Shown: positions 62,401 to 64,000 of the stretch, piece after piece
How the letters are laid out: the number at the start of each line of letters is the position of its first letter
Numbering within the stretch: the first letter of the stretch is position 1
NCBI RefSeq assembly: GCF_031755915.1
Contig: NC_083382.1
Location: 8,990,001-9,054,000, forward strand
Direction of reading: 5' to 3'
From: Ziziphus jujuba
Lineage: Eukaryota; Streptophyta; Magnoliopsida; Rosales; Rhamnaceae
DNA length: 64,000 nt
Made by a program: the position numbers and the translations under genes
The notes under the pieces: model-generated
Databases searched by the model: none
The model's input: only the letters and a program-made list of their open reading frames with translations
What the model was told of the DNA's origin: nothing

Positions 62401-64000
62401 AAACAAAACTCATTTATGTTGTTTAAATACTTTCACTGCTTATTTGATGATGGAAGAAAATCAAATTGTTAAAAAGCATGGTTTTTTTGAGAGAAAAAAA
62501 AAATATATATATATATAGGGTATTAGGCGACGCATAAGCATGATTATGCGTCGCCTATTACTAAAATTCAAAAAAAAAAAAAAAAACTCTGTTTATCATC
62601 TTTAAATATTTTCACTGGTCATTTGATGCTGGAAGAAAATCAAATTGTTAAACAGGAAGATTTTAAAAAAAACACCTTCTCTAACTAGTTTAAACCTTTT
62701 AACTGGTTATTTGATGCTGAGATAAAATCAGATTGATTAAAAAAATAAAAACACGAAACTCATTTATGTTGTTTAAATATTTTCACTGCTTATTTGATGA
62801 TGGAAGAAAATCAAATTGTTAAATAGCATGGTTTTTTTGAGAGAAAAAAAATATATATATAGGGTATTAGGCGACGCATAAGCATGATTATGCGTCGCCT
62901 ATTACTAAAATTCAAAAAAAAAAAAAAACTCTGTTTATCATCTTTAAATATTTTCACTGGTCATTTGATGCTGGAAGAAAATCAAATTGTTAAACAGGAA
63001 GATTTTAAAAATAAACACCTTCTCTAACTAGTTTAAATTTTTTAACTGGTTATTTGATGCTAAGATAAAATCAGATTGATTAAAAAAATAAAAAAACAAA
63101 ACTCATTTATGTTGTTTAAATATTTTCACTGCTTATTTGATGATGGAAGAAAATCAAATTGTTAAAAAGCATGGTTTTTTTGAGAGAAAAAAAAAATGGG
63201 GTATTAGGCGACGCATAATACTGCTTATGCGTCACTTAAACCCTAAATTAAAAAAAAAAAAAAAAAACATCTCTTTATATTGTTTAAATATCTTCACTTG
63301 TTATTTGATGCTCCAACAAAATCAAATTGTTAAAAATGAAGGTTTAAAAAAATATATATAGGGTATTAGGCGACGCATAAGCATGATTATGCGTCGCCTA
63401 TTACTAACATTCAAAAAAAAAAAAAAACTCTGTTTATCATCTTTAAATATTTTCACTGGTCATTTGATGCTGGAAGAAAATCAAATTGTTAAACAGGAAG
63501 ATTTTAAAAATAAACACCTTCTCTAACTAGTTTAAATCTTTTAACTGGTTATTTGATGCTGAGATAAAATCAGATTGATTAAAAAAATAAAAAAACAAAA
63601 CTCATTTATGTTGTTTAAATATTTTCACTGCTTAGTTCATGATGGAAGAAAATCAAATTGTTAAAAAGAATGGTTTTTTTGAGAGAAAAAAAATATATAT
63701 ATAGGGTATTAGGCGACGCATAAGCATGATTATGCGTCGCCTATTACTAAAATTCAAAAAAAAAAAAAAACTCTGTTTATCATCTTTAAATATTTTCACT
63801 GGTCATTTGATGCTGGAAGAAAATCAAATTGTTAAACAGGAAGATTTAAAAAATAAACACCTTCTCTAACTAGTTTAAATCTTTTAACTAGTTATTTGAT
63901 GCTGAGATAAAATCAGATTGATTAAAAAAATAAAAAAACAAAACTCATTTATGTTGTTTAAATACTTTCACTGCTTATTTGATGATGGAAGAAAATCAAA
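41430..64000 (-). repeat. Giant right subterminal palindrome array, basic unit about 345 bp, higher-order organised
   Basis: From 41430 to the window end the DNA is made only of related units. Each carries a palindrome of GGCGACGCATAA, centre GCATGA, and TTATGCGTCGCC, preceded by GGGTATTA and a TA-repeat, and followed by an A-run and CTCTGTTTATCATC. A second unit type of about 164 bp has centre TACTGC, in most copies with a decayed right arm (GCGTCTCTT or GCGTCACTT). Successive palindromes near 41916, 42266, 42609, 42954, 43302 and 43652 give a ~345-bp period. From 44.7 kb on, three- and four-palindrome blocks of 844 and 1192 bp alternate to make a 2035-bp higher-order repeat. Near 60-63 kb a 1535-bp order appears. 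About 75 palindromes are expected from spacing (estimate). Apparent short proteins repeated in this array are not genes. Confidence 0.95.

Larger units (their letters stand above)
32083..64000. mobile_element. CACTA (En/Spm-type) DNA transposon, left end to window edge
   Basis: The left terminus reads CACTACGCGAAAAATAAGCT, a typical CACTA-superfamily terminal repeat, and it interrupts an LTR exactly. Behind it come GCGAC-rich subterminal motifs, a palindrome array (to about 36445), a transposon-type gene on the minus strand, and a second palindrome array from 41430 to the window end. The right terminus is not reached, so the element is at least 31.9 kb. No sequence resembling the TNP2 (catalytic) transposase was found in the window. 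It may lie further right, or the element may depend on another copy. Confidence 0.85.

Noticed and set aside
41681..63361. Repeated short open frames (MMMEENQIVKKHGFF... on plus, MKIFKDDKQSFFFF... on minus) in the right array
   Set aside because: They exist only because the same repeat unit recurs; they cross A-runs of varying length that shift the frame, start at non-ATG codons in part, and resemble no protein family.
32799..63750. Regularly spaced palindromes resembling a CRISPR array
   Set aside because: Units are 165-350 bp with related, not unique, spacers, in plant DNA inside a CACTA element; they are subterminal repeats.

Overview
This window is plant nuclear DNA, almost certainly from a dicot. 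It is AT-rich and intron-bearing. It carries a UGT71-type glucosyltransferase locus, an ankyrin/PGG-domain gene and a serine O-galactosyltransferase-like gene. Its right half is filled by a nested LTR retrotransposon and CACTA transposon. The UGT71-type sequences look Rosales-like to me, but the species cannot be fixed from the window.

Layout. 1-7000: relics of a tandem UGT71 cluster. These are the last codons of one UGT at the left edge, an internal fragment at 2133-2258, a 5' fragment at 4600-4698, and one full-length intronless gene (5241-6707) with two substitutions at key enzyme positions. Duplicated flanking DNA ties these pieces together. 7000-9500: small non-autonomous elements, an unidentified gene-like fragment and a fold-back repeat. 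9989-15055: a seven-exon minus-strand gene for a 705-residue ankyrin-PGG membrane protein (ACD6/ITN1-like). I rebuilt it by joining exons at GT/AG sites, with phase kept throughout. 17531-23357: an eight-exon minus-strand gene resembling peptidyl-serine alpha-galactosyltransferase (about 755 residues). Its first catalytic repeat has lost the DxD motif and conserved exon sequence, while its second repeat keeps DxD. 25015-32082: a decayed Ty3/gypsy element with 2.77-kb LTRs, a tRNA-Met-type primer site, fragments of reverse transcriptase and integrase, and a polypurine tract.

32083 to the window end: a CACTA (En/Spm-type) element inserted in the 3' LTR. Its left subterminal region is an array of about 172-bp units (about 20 regular copies, arranged as three-unit higher-order repeats). 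Next comes an apparently intact 12-exon minus-strand gene (40285-36630, 776 residues) that fuses a plant En/Spm-type transposase-associated region to a Ulp1-like cysteine protease with His, Asp, Gln and Cys all present. To its right is a subterminal array that has grown to more than 22.5 kb and runs off the window.

Every unit of both arrays is built round a hairpin-capable palindrome with the same 12-base arms (GGCGACGCATAA). The six-base centre differs by side: mostly ATACCA on the left, GCATGA or TACTGC on the right. The two arrays are related in inverted orientation. The right array has nested repeat orders (about 345, 844, 1192 and 2035 bp, a second 1535-bp order, and an 11.23-kb duplication). 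The giant, satellite-like palindrome array of a CACTA element that still carries an intact gene is the most unusual thing here. All exon models are hand-made from splice sites, reading phase and remembered family sequence; no search was run.
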